From Phytoseiulus persimilis (lineage: Eukaryota > Arthropoda > Arachnida > Mesostigmata > Phytoseiidae), in assembly GCA_037576195.1 (NCBI GenBank), contig CM075103.1, positions 13,888,001-13,952,000 of the forward strand: DNA of 64,000 nt, read 5' to 3'. This document shows positions 46,889-59,358 of this stretch, in pieces (the stretch's first letter is position 1; each line of letters starts with the position of its first letter). A program made the position numbers and the translations under genes. Under the pieces are notes generated by a model. That model was given only the letters and a program-made list of their open reading frames with translations. It had not been told where the DNA came from and made no database searches.

Positions 46889-49800
46889 TCATTCTCCGAC
46901 GACAGAAAACGGTGACGGAGTGGAACATAACGATGCCATCATCATTATTCTGATCGGAGCAGACAGCTCGGAAGTTATGGTTTCTGTTAAATTGAGGAGG
47001 TGAACGAAGTTATCCCTTTCGCGCACTCCACTCAAACAACAATCATCAGTATTTCGAGATGGTTTTTCGGCTACTCTAGCTCCCCCCTGCATTCCGTGTG
47101 GCTCCGTATCTTCCCCAAAGCTTCGATTCTGATCTCAGGGCTGCTTCCGACAATACGGGGTCCGAGTCGCCCAGCCGAGTCGAGATCTAAACGTCACGTA
47201 GATCGATTCGAGTTTCACGTCGCCAGCGGCTGGAGAAGAAAGGACCTTCTTGACCGCCCAAAATGGCTGCCTTCTCGGATGCCACGACGATCTTGAGAAA
47301 CTTCCTCGCCCGGGCCTCCTCCCCATGTTGCCATCCCCTAATTTCGATTTGGTTCCCATCGTTGAATAAACGAATTCCACTCTATTAAGTCTTTTTCCAG
47401 TTTTATGAGTCCTCCTCGCGTGGCCTGACGAGAAGCCAGAGCATCGCGGGGAGAGGAATTTCATGGGCCCTTTTCATTCCGAATGAGTGTGTGTTTATTA
47501 TAGGGCCCTCGCGTATCGATATCGTTCTCTTCCGATTCAGTTTAACACTCGGAGCGCAAGAAGAGATCCATTAGCTCATTAGTGCGACGAGAGCCGAGCG
47601 GCCGGAAGATTCCTGGTGTTGGAGAAGTAGCAGATGGTCGTCGTCGAATGCGACTATCACCCCACTAGGCGGTTTCCGTTCGGGTACTCACACCCGTATG
47701 CTCAAATCCGTCCTCACTAGCTTCGTACTCGATGAAAATTCATGTGATGGGCGCTGCTGGCCCGGCTACGATTATTGACTGTCGTGAATGATGCCCTTCT
47801 CTATTGCCCGCCACCGTAGGAGCAGGGAAACCGGTTGGGCGCAAGTTGTTCCAGGAAGCATTCAAGCCGGCTTCGCGCCGTCTGGGTTCACGGTTGCCAT
47901 TGATCGCAGATACCCGAGCAGTTGCGAGTCGTATTTTTACTTCGCGGGATCCGGTTCCAGAAAAGTTTCAGAAGTGTCACTCCGATCAAAGATGAGCCCA
48001 TTTTCTCTTTTCTGCTCTCGTACGAACTTCAAGAGCGATGTTTGACGTCTCTAACGATGTTCAAACACGATGTGGCAGTTTGATTAATTAGGGGAACGTT
48101 CTCTGGGAAGGTGCTGCTAAACTGCGACTCCTCCGAATTATTCATGATTGGGAAACAATCAGAACCGATTCCTAATGAATTTCCTCCTGATCTGCGGCCC
48201 GACGCTTGCGAATCGGCCCGGATGCCCGAAATTCAGAACGCCTTCGGCTCAAATTCCGCGGGTCGTGCTCACTTCCAGGTCCGGCTCCAGTTTCTCGGCT
48301 GTTCTGAACGAGAACTCTATTTCCGGTACTCACTCTAAAATCGTCCCGATCTTCGGCTCCTCAAGCTCGCAACTGGCGGGAACTCGACGTGTGGATACTG
48401 TTCCCATGGGGGGAAACGGCGGTTCGTCACGAAAAAGGTTATGGCGATGGACTTGCACGTCGTCCACAGCGGGTGGTACCGGTGGTAATAATAAAGGCGG
48501 TCGCAATCCCATACTCCAGCATTAAATCTTCATTCAACTCCCTCCCATACCCGCTGTCGCGTGCATCACGGAGCTCGCCGCCTTGTTCTGTTTTCAAATG
48601 GCGCCATCAAATTTTGTCATCTCTTTCGTCGCCCGACATAACGCCTGGAGACCTCCTCGGTTCTGAAAAGCGATCGCAGTGGACAACGGACGTCAAACGA
48701 ATCCCGGAGGGAGCGCAAAAAGTTCCGGAGACGCGAGTTGTCTGGTCTCCGTCTGACGCGGCCAGGTCAGGCATTGGAATTCCGGGACCAGGGTTCTATC
48801 GGGATGTTCGACCGATTTGAATGATCCGGGAACGGAACGGATCGCATCCAGTACTTCCGGAGAATCCGATCATGAACACTGTCTCGTTCACTCTCCCTTC
48901 GGAACCGATCATTCTGTCGCTTCGGAACATCTGCTCATCCCGGTCACGAGTCGAAAGGTCGTTCTTCGAGACACCACGAGCAATATTCGAGAGACGGGGA
49001 CATCTGGCAGCAGTATGCATATCCACCAGATTCAGGAGTTGATCGACGACCGATGAATCACCATCCCCGGTTCAGACGATGGTCAGGGCTGTGGTATCAG
49101 AGGCCGTCCAATACACAGGTGCCTCCTTGTTCCAAGAGCAAGGAGGGGAGGGGCGTGGAAAGAACCATCATAAGTGTGAGGAGATCGAGAAATCAGGGAT
49201 TCCAGGAAACCGGACCCACTCGAGTCGCCGGCCAGCCCGTTCCGTGAGGGTCGGCCCGCTGTCCCGCCAGGTGCGAAGAACAGTGAACGGGCGGCAGCGA
49301 AGTTTTGTGCGTGCGAACGGCTGATGCTGCCGATCCGATGCCCGCGCGAGCTTACGTGTCGGCTCACACCATCGATGGAAGTTTGAGGATAACTCATGAG
49401 CTCTGTGCTGGTGCTCCCGTCGGTGCAGTGTTTCGATCTTCATCGAGGATGCCAACAATCGAGCAGCCTTGAATGGATTCGGCCTCGATATCCTCAGATG
49501 ACCCGCTCGGCTTGTCATGTGTTGTTTCCGGGACAAAGCTCGATTCTGGCGGAGATAACGCGAAACATGGTTCGCTCCGAGCCGAAAGGTACAGACTGGC
49601 GGGAAGCCGAACCAGGACTCCAGCCGCGACGCTTCCATCGGACGATTGAGAGACAATTTGTCAATGTCGTGACTCGCACCGGATGAAACACAGCAATTCT
49701 CTGCGCACCAACTTGGAGCTTGAGAAGACGTGTTCCCCAGGAGGTCAAACGCTGAGATGACATTTCCTGGCTTGAAATGAGCCCAAACATATTTCTCCCG

Positions 49801-50469
49801 ACTCTCATACTCTTAAATGTTCCTCCCCTCTACGGACGCGATCGGTCCCTATGGTTTTCGATCCCATCTCAGAATGGAGGAGCTCAACGCCGATTGGACT
49901 CCGCTCGTGATGCTGCTCGGCGACGGTTCTGAGTATCCGGCTCGGACACAGCAGGCAGGACTCGGTTGGGGATTTTCCCTCGTCTACGCCGCGCCAGCCG
50001 TGATTTCGCAGCGGCAGAGCGCGAAATGACTGCGAGCGCGAAAAGAAGTCTCTTCCAGAAGGACTGTTTGGCGCCGAGTCTTCTGGACAAGGAGAAGGTT
50101 ACAACGAGGTCTCCCGTGATTTTTCATGGGATGTTGTTTCGTATTCATTGGGAAACGGGCCGTGAGAAGTGCTCCGCATACCTTCACGTCGCTGGCGCGC
50201 TCGTTTCCCCTTCGTTGCTACTTTCTTCCTACGGCTCTGACTCTGTAACAGGCTCGCGAACAAGCAACAAAACTGACCGGTCGCATCAACGATGCAGACG
50301 GTAGACGGCAGAGGTTACAGAAACAGGCGCCCGAAGCCTTTGGTCGAACGTTGCCGACGACCGTTGAAGAGAATGTCTCTTTAAATCAGTCCCTTCAGGC
50401 TTCTTATCTTCCACAAATGCTCCGAAAATCGTGTTCTATACCATATTGTATTTGTTTAACCTGTTACAG
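46889..50469. other. Region without a recognised gene
   Basis: This stretch might contain N-terminal exons of the minus-strand CPEB-like gene. The minus frame at 47135-47464 reads SSWHPRRQPFWAVKKV but carries no decisive motif. On the plus strand around 49300-49700 a frame with MPARAYVSAHTIDGSLRI is open for about 100 codons without known homology. Confidence 0.4.
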
Positions 50470-50592
50470 GGCCGGTACGTTGTTATCGATTCCCGGGAAT
50501 CCATTGAATGCAGAGTCCGATTCGTACACGACGAAGGGACGCACGGATTGTTGCGAACCACTGTTTCAAGCCTCCGGGTGATTAACGGTCGA
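50470..50592 (+). CDS. Isolated exon-like open frame, unknown
   Basis: The 123 bases sit between a strong acceptor (TTTGTTTAACCTGTTACAG) and GTGAGT. They translate without stop as 41 codons including GRYVVIDSRESIECRVRF and LLRTTVSSLRVINGR. A partner frame upstream (about 50094-50230) reads SPVIFHGMLFRIHWETG then EKCSAYLHVAGA. The alternating hydrophobic pattern would fit a beta-rich domain, but I do not recognise it. It could equally be a transposon remnant. Confidence 0.25.
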
Positions 50593-51294
50593 GTGAGTTT
50601 CATGGCAAAACGTGATTCACGGAGTTTGCTTCGGTACTGGGTCGAAGTTGCGCGATCCCGTGTTGTAGGGTCGACAATTTTCGGTCGGCGTTGACGCGGC
50701 TTACCCGAAAACCGAAACTGGCTTTCTCGTTTCAATGCCACGGAGTGGGTGGCTGCAAGCTCAGCTCAACTTGAAAAGATATCCGAAACTTTGACACAAC
50801 CCGTCAGTTCTGAAACGGGAACCGGAACCAGGAGCGTTCTTGCGAAAACAGGACGCCAGAATCGTGATAGTACTCGCCTTGTTTTTCCATAACTGAGTTA
50901 GCGCTTGTCTGCAGCCGACAGATCCGAGTTGACTACGCAAGAGATGCTGGAACGGATCGAAGTCCGGCACCTGATCCTCACATGCTAGGGAGGGGCAACT
51001 TGTTCGAACCTGTGCCGTTCTTTGTTTGTCTCGATCTCAGCATTTCCCACAGCGAGGATTTCGGAGTTCCTCGTGCAGGCCTTGCGCAGCCTTGAGAGCA
51101 TCATCTCAAAGAAGATTCCCACCCTAGCTGCGTACTGAGCTAAGGTATGTCCAGTACACCAGTGGTCCTAAGCGGAGCCCAGTTCAGTCGAAAGCGTACC
51201 TGTAGAACGGAGAATGCGCATGGGAAGATAGTCGATTCCTCGGGTCCTGCCAGGAGTTCTCCGATCTGTGAAGATTAAGGGCCCTTGAGCGATT

Positions 51295-52165
51295 CAAAGG
51301 GTTATGCCTCAGATGCCAGAAACTCAGATGCCAGAATGAAACCCTCCCCCGATTCAGGATAGATTCCCGCTAATTAGGCGGATTTGGGAGCATAGCGTCT
51401 TCGACGTCTGCAACAAGCGCGAATCATGCGGCAGACCCTCCTCCACACCGTACATAGGGTACACGCTGCATCGGACCCCCCGCGATTCATTGATGGTTTG
51501 CTGATGATGGGAATGAATGGATAGGACATTCGATGCATGTCTCCAATCTCGATCAGCGTGGACGTTTGGGGACTCGAGCAGCGGGGAAATAGAAAAGCGA
51601 TCCTTCGCGCATTCCGAGCGGTCGCAGCCCCCTTCGCCGAAAGCTCGCTCAGCCTCAACTTGGCTCTTGGGCCGCTAGCTCGGCGATTCCTCACTCAATG
51701 CACGGAGTTAGGGAAGGAACTACCTTCCTTTCTACTCGTCGTTAGCGAATCATCACTGCCAGTGAAGGAGAGAGTGTAGGATTGAGGCGGGTCCGGAGAC
51801 CCGCAATGAGGACGTCGTTGAGTTTTCCAAGTCGATCGAAAATAATCACATGTCCGGGTGGTTCTCAAGCTTATCCTGTTGGCCCAAGGAGGGTAACGGA
51901 GGTTGCCTGTGCTAGAGCCATTGGAGCTTGAGCTTCCCCCATTGAGCTCCCCGGTTCTGCCTAACTTCGCTCCTCCAATTCGCGGCCTCCAATAACCCGC
52001 TGAATCAGCGGGGACCCATCCGGAGTCGGGAGAGTGTTTTATTCTTGCATCTGAGTTTCTGGCATCTGAGTTTCTGGCATCTGAGAGTCTGGCATCTGAG
52101 TTTCTGGCATCTGAGAGTCTGGCATCTGAGTTTCTGGCATCTGAGGCTACGCCATTCAAAGTTTG
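51295..52165. mobile_element. Long-inverted-repeat (foldback-like) element with subterminal minisatellite
   Basis: About 100 bases at 51295-51400 recur inverted at about 51975-52165. The shared order is GCCTCAGATGCC, one or more 15-base units, AGAATGAAACCCTCCC / AGAATAAAACACTCTCC, then CCCGCTAATTAGGCGG / CCCGCTGATTCAGCGG. The left arm has one full 15-base unit plus part of another; the right arm has more than six. The interior (about 570 bases) has no transposase motif. The outer ends and a target duplication were not found. Confidence 0.6.
52048..52145 (+). repeat. 15-bp minisatellite (CATCTGAGTTTCTGG)
   Basis: There are six full units and a partial seventh. Units alternate between TTTCTGG and AGTCTGG variants in the order T, T, A, T, A, T. 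The same unit occurs in opposite orientation at 51308-51332. Confidence 0.95.
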
Positions 52166-55018
52166 GGTGGTTCTCACCTGTCCGGTTACCTAATCGATCT
52201 CGAGAATCACTCTCGCCAAACAAGAGTCCGCTTTCAGGCCCGTGTTGGAGCTCAAGCCATTCCTCATGTTGGTCTGACTGCTCTCATCACGAGGCTTGGA
52301 TTTCTGTGAACATTGTCATGCAAGCAATCAACTTTGGGGCTTTCCCCAATTTCGTGCGTGAGCAGCCGATTTCCTTGTCTCGGCGCTCGCTCGATGAGTT
52401 TTCGAGATCCGGCAAAAGCTCCCAATGGCTCGTGGATCCTACGTTGGCCACGGAATTTCCGCGTTCTCTTTATGAGCAGACCGCATGCAAACACAATTTT
52501 GAAACTCAGTTCCGCAGTCCTTGTCACCTCTTCGTGTGCTGGGGGGCGACTGCTGCGAGTCGCCGGTGTGACACCGTGCGAAGATGCCGACGGGACTTCT
52601 CTCGCTCGTGGTCCATGCTCCCCATATGGCGCCGCCAGATCGACTCACAGCGATTAGGTTACAGCCCGGTATGATCTTGCCACGCGCGTTTGCCGCGGAT
52701 CGCAAGGCTCTCTGACTCTCTTCGAAGCACCGGTTCCCTTTCCCCTGCCGATCGACGTCTGCCACCGCTGGTGCTAGCAGCCCGCCACACGACTCTTCAG
52801 AAACAGTGACGTCAGATCTGCAAAAACTAACTTCCGCAGTTCTTCTCCATGGAAGGCGCGCGGTATAACGTGTTCTACGTTGGGAAGAAGTGGTCGGATC
52901 GACTCGGCAGCCTCATCGGCGCCCATTTTGGACCAATCCCAGTACTCCTTCTCATCGGAAATTTTCCGAATCCGAGTTGCCTGGAATTTCGTCGAGAAAT
53001 CGGCGAATTTCGAGGAGCACATGAGAAAGGGTGCCGATTTTGAGCTCTGGACCGATCAAATTTTTCCCTGCATCGGATGACCCCTATGAATAGCTCGGAT
53101 TGGAGAGAGAAAAAATTGGTCATCTTTCCAGCCATCGATCGCAAAAAAAGGGAAATAAAGACTACGATCTCTCACCGAGTAATGAGCAGAAGATGGAAGG
53201 GCAAGAAGATTATCGAATCACGGCGACCATCCATACATCGAATCATCCCATTGGACGACACACACAATTGATTTCGCAATAGCAAACCAATAACGCATGT
53301 TCGGGCACCCAGGAGACTGGCATGACCCTTTCTAGAAGATTCTCTCTCAAATCAAGCAATCCGAGGTGTTCAGGGTAGGGAAACTGCTCCATCCTCGAGA
53401 ACTGTGCAAATTTTTTTGTGCTCGTATGCTTCCTCCCGTGCTCCGAGTCTCGAATTCAGAGTTCGTGGAACTGTTTTTACTCAACGAATGATAAATGTAT
53501 TACCTCCTCTGAGTTTCCGTCCTCCGGTGTGGAAGCTCCCGATTGTTTCGGGAGCCTATCAGGGATTTGATCACAATTGTGGGTCGGATGTCGTTGACAA
53601 TGTTTACCGACTGAAGAAGCTCAAACAAAGAACTTTTCCACGACTAGGAGGAAGATGTCCCTGCTTAGCGGAAGACGGACGTGTATCACTCGATGTCGAT
53701 CGGGTTGGCCTCTGCATAGAGAGAATAGGAATAATTAGAACCATGTCATGTCGCGGCAGCGAATAAGCCTAACGGCTCTACGTGGTAGTTCTGCCGTAGC
53801 TCTCGTCGCACGACTCTCCTCAATCTCTCGGCTTTCGACCCACCTTCCACCGCTGCACACGTCGAGAGAGTCAGTGGGAATTCATGAATTAGAAACGGTT
53901 CCTGAGGTCAGTTGGAGTGTCCCTCTTTCCCTCTTCCTTCCGCGGCATGAATAGCAGCAACTCAGGACGACTCGTCTATAACCTCGACATTGAATGGAGG
54001 CTGGTTAGGATTGAAGGCTTCTCGATTCTATTGTGTTACATGATTCTCATCGAGATCGTTCGGCTCATCTTGGAAGGAAGGTTCCGAGCGGTTTTTCCGG
54101 GGCTCTTTCAAGGAAGTTTCCCCAATCAATCAGCTCCAGAAACCCTCTCCAGAGCGGAAGGCTCCCAAAGTGAGCTCCGGGAATCCGAAGAGGTATACCG
54201 ACCATTCTGAGAGGCTGCGCTAATAAAATATTGGGATCGAGCGTCACGTAAGTTGATATCATCATGACTTGATCACAATGAATCTCAACTCCGGTCAATT
54301 CTCGATCTCCGTTTCAGCTGAGCTCCGAGATTGTTCTCTTCCATCGAATCGATAACGAGATTCATTTTCTCGGAAAAGCAATCAGGATCAGCTCCAGGGT
54401 CGTTTAAGAGGGTCGGAGTTTGGCGCACGAACGCTGCGCTGGGGTCCGCGAGCTCTGTTCGCTCCAGCACTCTACTGCCCAGGAGCAGGGGTTAACAATT
54501 TCCCCGCTCGGTACCAAATCCGAAGTCATCGCAGCCGGTGACTGAGCATTCAACGACTTTTCAACTATTGCCTCATGAAGAACAAACCCATGTCTTGCTC
54601 ATGACCCAGACTAGGTGAACGCTACTGGCTGATTATCCCTCACGGAACAAACAGAGGAGTGTCTCCCGCCCACGGAGCAATCCGCGGAACTTCTCCGCTG
54701 TGGTTGCGCAGCTTTCTTTGCTCAGGTAACATCCTTCCTCTACCTCGCCTGTGTGCTCATTACGTCCTCACTGTCCCAGTTACATAGTTTGAACTTCACT
54801 GAGGTACAGGTGCTACAAGAAGCAATCTATTGCGTCGTCGAGGAAGTTCGTGGGGTTTTGAGAACTCGGGGGAAAAACCGCACGAACTTTTTTGCACACC
54901 TGATACTGAGCGCGAACTTTGAGGTTTCCCGTTCTTCTTCAAATACTGGGATCACCGAATGTGATCTGGATTTTTTCTTGACGCGGAGAGAGTGACTTTC
55001 CCCAATTTCTCGAGAGCA
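52166..55018. other. Region without a firmly recognised gene
   Basis: Apart from the frame at 52774-53022, this holds only short frames. One on the plus strand (53917-54210) has a hydrophobic stretch GFSILLCYMILIEIVRLIL that could be a membrane segment, without other support. Confidence 0.4.
52774..53022 (-). CDS. Short coding-like frame, unknown
   Basis: An 82-codon frame starts with ATG and contains SKFADFSTKF, EYWDWSKMGADEAAESIRPL and FHGEELRKLVFADLTSLFL. Its composition is balanced and amphipathic, unlike most chance frames here. No family recognised, and no splice partner was found. Confidence 0.25.
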   Translation of the reverse strand: MCSSKFADFSTKFQATRIRKISDEKEYWDWSKMGADEAAESIRPLLPNVEHVIPRAFHGEELRKLVFADLTSLFLKSRVAGC

Positions 55019-55900
55019 TTCATCTAGCTAGCCAGAGACTCAACTCGAGAACCCTTTGGAGCTTCAATAAATTTGAGGTGACAAAAATTCTCTGGAAAGC
55101 TACAGCAGTCCCACAACTCACATATCGCAACTCAGTGATAACCATGCCAAAGAGACTAAGAAACCACATCGAGGTCAGGCAAAGAAAGGCGGGACGGTGG
55201 GCCCTTGGCATACCACACTTCACCATAGCCAACGAATTCACGGAGGGTGAACTAGGCTGGAGCTCGTTCGATGCCAGGGAGACCATCAGCGAAATCATGT
55301 AATTCGAGAGAGTGAAACAAATGGACCCACACAGATGGCCGAAACTTTTCCTCCAGGCTACAGAAACAACAAACCTGAGTGACTTCGGAATAGCCAGAAA
55401 TACATCAGGACAGCCAATGTGGAACGCATTCCGCAAAGACCTTAGAAAAGGGTGCAAGTTAAACTGGACTCTACATGGAAACAAGCAATGCATTCCAAAT
55501 CCTCATTGGCGTGTTATCGGCAACACAAGGAGTCCAGAGGTCTCCAACAAAGGCTGTACGATAACACGCGCGGAAGCCAGCTTTTAGTTCTAACGAGAGC
55601 ATGGATGTTAACCATCCTGAAAAAGCACCGGAACCGTGACCCTTCCATCGACATCAAATGCCCAAGATGCGGCAGAACCGAAACGGACAGACACGTGGTC
55701 CTGGGATGCAAGGAAGACTTCTTCTCCCCAGAGGAATTCCCCTACCGCATCGCCGAACACAACTCAGGCAGTCTTACGGAGGACGAAAACTACCCTAATA
55801 AACTGGGAGAGACAAGATCTGTGACAACAATTCAACTCACCCCTGTGATAAAAAGGGTTCATATGATGTATATGAAAGATGAAATAAATCCAATCCAATC
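55019..55900 (+). mobile_element. 5'-truncated non-LTR retrotransposon, reverse-transcriptase C-terminus
   Basis: The frame begins abruptly at HLASQRLNSR and runs through KILWKATAVPQLTY, RNSVITMPKRLRNHIEVRQR, KAGRWALGIPHF and ANEFTEGELGWSSFDARE. These are typical of the thumb/C-terminal half of arthropod LINE reverse transcriptases. A TAA interrupts at about 55300 and the frame changes near 55460. It then continues with LTRAWMLTILKKHRNRD and the C-terminal zinc motif CPRCGRTETDRHVVLGC. The 3' end probably lies at the short AATCC repeats near 55885-55900. It is unrelated to the 40-45 kb element. Confidence 0.8.
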
Positions 55901-57010
55901 ATTCGTAAGAAATATCATCGGTGATTCAAGTTGTCTTGGTGGGTTCTCCGCTGCCTATTCCCCGGCTTCGACCCCACGTGAATTCTCAGGATCTACTGTA
56001 CTTTGTTCGAGCGCTGATGATGCCAGCAAATTAGGCCTAGCGAAAATACGATCTCAGTCGAGAAAATATAGGCGAACAGGGGATCGTCATTCGTTGTTCG
56101 AGTTCAACGAACGAAACAGAACACCGATCCCGTTGAGTCAGCCTCGACCGCAGTGGTTCTTCTGGAGAGGGGAGGTTTTCGGGCTGATCTGTTTTTGGCT
56201 CATCGTCTCCGGGCTTGAGCTCCCGAAAATGTGCAAGAGTGCCTTAGCCCTTGCTGACTATTTCGTCTTCCAAGGCAGGTTCTGTATTGAATGCTCGTTC
56301 AAATACGCAAGTCACTCAACAATCGGGTAAAGTGGGCTGACAACAATGTCGGCAGATTTTCATCACACACGATGAAACGTTATCGAAACCTGAGTAATGG
56401 GTCTGCTCAAGGATAGTGTCCACGTACGCCCTAGGGGAAGAGAAGAAAACGACGTGGAGATCGATGAACACAGCAACGATTCACCGAAAATTCGCGCTCT
56501 AACCAACGATGGGTGGCCTATGAGACTTCCGAACAGAGAGGGCGAGGACCGGGACACTTAAAACAATCAGGAGAGTCTGAGACACATCCAACAGGTTCCG
56601 AGAAAAGTCTCGAGTTCGACGAAAGGAACTCCGGATCGGCCCACCGGCTGTTGAGATCCCGTCTGCCAAGGGGGGGAGGGGACAAATGTTACACGCCACC
56701 TGAGACAAAGCGGGAGTGAGAACGGCCTTCTCGTCCAGCTCAATATCGATTCAAGAAAACTTCCCCGGAGGCCGCAGCCGTTCGAGAGGATTTGCATCGC
56801 CAAGGCCCTCAGGCTGCTCACCGCCAGTTTCGAGAATGTTCCTCGTAGACATGCGCTAGTCCCCTGTTGGAAGTTCTGTGTCAACGTCCCATTGTCGCAA
56901 CGGGACGAGCTCAAACTCTAGCACTAACCAATGCCTCGCCATCTGCCTCGAAATGGGTACGTCAGATGGTCGAATGGTCCTGAAGCGAACTGGATGTCGG
57001 TTTCGAGATA
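55901..57010. other. Region without a recognised gene
   Basis: Short frames on both strands; nothing recognised. Confidence 0.45.
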
Positions 57011-58029
57011 CAGCCGTCCCTGGCTTATTCGCGCCTCGTTATTCGCGACCTCGCTTATCCGCGTTTTTTTTGAAATCGGGACACATAGTCCGGATGGATG
57101 AGCGAGGTCGCTGGGACCCTGCTCGAAACTTCAGGATGCTTGTTTCGATTCGGAGTCTCCCGAGCAACGCAGCCATCCGCCTCAGAAATTATGGTAGCCA
57201 TACACTGACTCGAACAAGTGATTGAACTTATCCCACTCTTGGCTCCTGAAGACCAACCAACGAAGAGGCGGATCGTCCTCAGCCAGATGAGGAGGCTCGC
57301 AGGCCGATCACGACGTTTTCCGAGAAAGCTACGCGGCACCTAGGAGGGCAAGATACTTTGGTTCCTTACGAGAGTGACCGAAGCGGAATAGTCGTTTCAG
57401 ATGAGCACTGGTTGAAGTTTCCATATGTTCACGAAGCTCCCTCCTTTTTTCCAATTATGACTTCCCATGCGGCTCGACTATGCGCGGTCGCCAATATATT
57501 TTGTTTAACATTGCGTTTGTCTCTCATCCATCTCCACGATTCGTTCAGTACATACTCACATAATCTGATACCTTCTCCCACTTTTCTCAATTTTCCGTCC
57601 GGAATGTAGAATCCGTCATCGTCTAGGTCAGAGGTCATCGAACTCTTTCGACGTTCGCAAGCCACGGTGCTGAGGGGTGCCGCAGCTGTAGACGAAGAGG
57701 TGCCCATTGGGCCGAAATGTACGATCCGACTGGAGCGAAATTATCTTCAAAGTACGACAAAAACGAGGAACGGCATCGTTTGGCTTCATTCGACACCTCT
57801 TGCCACCCTTCGGCACAGAGTTGGAGGACCCTGATCTAGGAGGTAACGATTAATAATATTGCATGAGTCATGCGGGCAAGATCCTACTGAGGGAGACATC
57901 GAAATGGGGCGTTCTCCAGAAGGAGATGCCGCGCAATAGCGAACAAAACCGAAAATTCGCTATTCGCGGGAATTCGTTATTCGCGGGATGTCTCGGAACA
58001 AATTGACCGCGAATGACGAAGGACGACTG
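57011..58029. mobile_element. Nonautonomous pogo/Tigger-like element (TA target)
   Basis: The left end CAGCCGTCCCTGGCTTATTC and the right end (reverse complement CAGTCGTCCTTCGTCATTCG) are imperfect terminal inverted repeats, each bounded by TA (57009-57010, 58030-58031). Both ends continue with several 'TTATTCGCG' style repeats, a pattern known from pogo/Tigger elements of the Tc1/mariner superfamily. The 1019-base interior has short frames but no DDE or CENP-B-type motif. Confidence 0.72.
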
Positions 58030-59356
58030 TACTTCTATACGAATTCCCGCGATCGTCGCCGCCTCCGCTTCCACAGTTGACGCTGTAACTGATGACCGGC
58101 GAAATCGTTGATCAAGGCCCACGGAGCGCTCACAGCGGCGGCTGTTTCTCGGGAAGAAGGGGTGGATGCAGCTCGAGACCGGAGTTCCGAAGGGGTTCGT
58201 TGCTGAGTTCGACGTATCCGAGTTGAGCATCTACAGCAGCGGCTGTACTGAATCGCTCCAAGGTCACTGAGTTGACGTCGAGCGAATGTAATTAACTCGT
58301 GGCTGTATCTCCCGCTGTCCTAACGTCGAATGCGACCCTCTGGCTGGCTGTCTCGTGGTCGAATCACTTGGGACGTCGTCAACGAACTAGGAACTGAACG
58401 GGTATAAATAACAGTTGAACTCCGAACGACACGAAGACAGATCTTCACAAACGACAAGCAGCAAACTCGAAAGGATGTTACCAAGTGGGAGTACACACTG
58501 GTGAGAAACAAAATCAACCGCCTTGTTCGGCCTTGAACTCCGGTGCGAGTATTCTTAGTTCCGCTGCTGCCACTAAATCAACAAGTCTAATAAAGACGAT
58601 GACCCCCGGGCTATTTTTTCGCTCTCGTGGATCAGTCTCGCCGGATCCAAGAATCTGGCGCAGGTTGCCATCGATGCTCTTCAGATATTCCAAGAATGCC
58701 GCCAGCATTCAGCGTTCGAGGAAGGCCGATGGGAGACCCGGTTTTTTCTGGTGTTGGAATCGGGATCTCAGGCTATCGTCACAGTGGCTGTATGTCATCC
58801 GCCTGTTCATGCTCATCCTATGAGTTGGCAGATTAGGTCTTTATTGGAGTCATGGAAACTCGTATTTGTGCAGCCTGTCGCCTTGCGCCAGTAGTTCTCC
58901 GAGTACGGCTGGTGTTGTTTGGCTGTCGGTGTGGATCTCGCTTGTTCCGCTCTCCCGATTCCCTATGCTTTCGTTGCAGTGGTGTAGCGAGCCTTTATGA
59001 TGCCCGCGGCGAATTAGATGCCCCCCCCCCCCCCCCCTCTTTTTTAGGGTCTGAGAAGATGAATGCGTTCGATGCGAACTGATTGTATTTTCGTATGTCC
59101 TAAAACATAACATATGATGATCTGGAATGGAAATCTTCAGAGAAATGGAGACAACTCGCGCAAGCTGACCAAAGATCAGATGCAACGATCGGACTTCGTC
59201 CCCACTCTGAGGTCTTCGGGAAGAATCTTAGAAACCCTAATGTGGTAGGCATGGAGAGGCATTCTGGTGCCCCTGGCGACCTAACGCCCGGGGCGACCGC
59301 CATCCCCCCTCCGCCTCGCTCCGCTACTGTTTCGTTGCACTATTTCGGTTGCCTTA
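58030..59356. other. Region without a recognised gene; contains a C homopolymer
   Basis: Short frames only. A run of 17 C occurs at 59021-59037, followed by T-rich sequence. Confidence 0.45.
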
Positions 59357-59358
59357 TA

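Noticed and set aside
50990..51030. GTTCGAACC resembling a tRNA B box
   Set aside because: No matching A box or cloverleaf around it; the same short motif occurs by chance elsewhere.
51695..52177. 160-codon minus-strand frame with repeated SDARN units
   Set aside because: The repeat is the translated 15-bp minisatellite inside an inverted-repeat element; no evidence of a protein.
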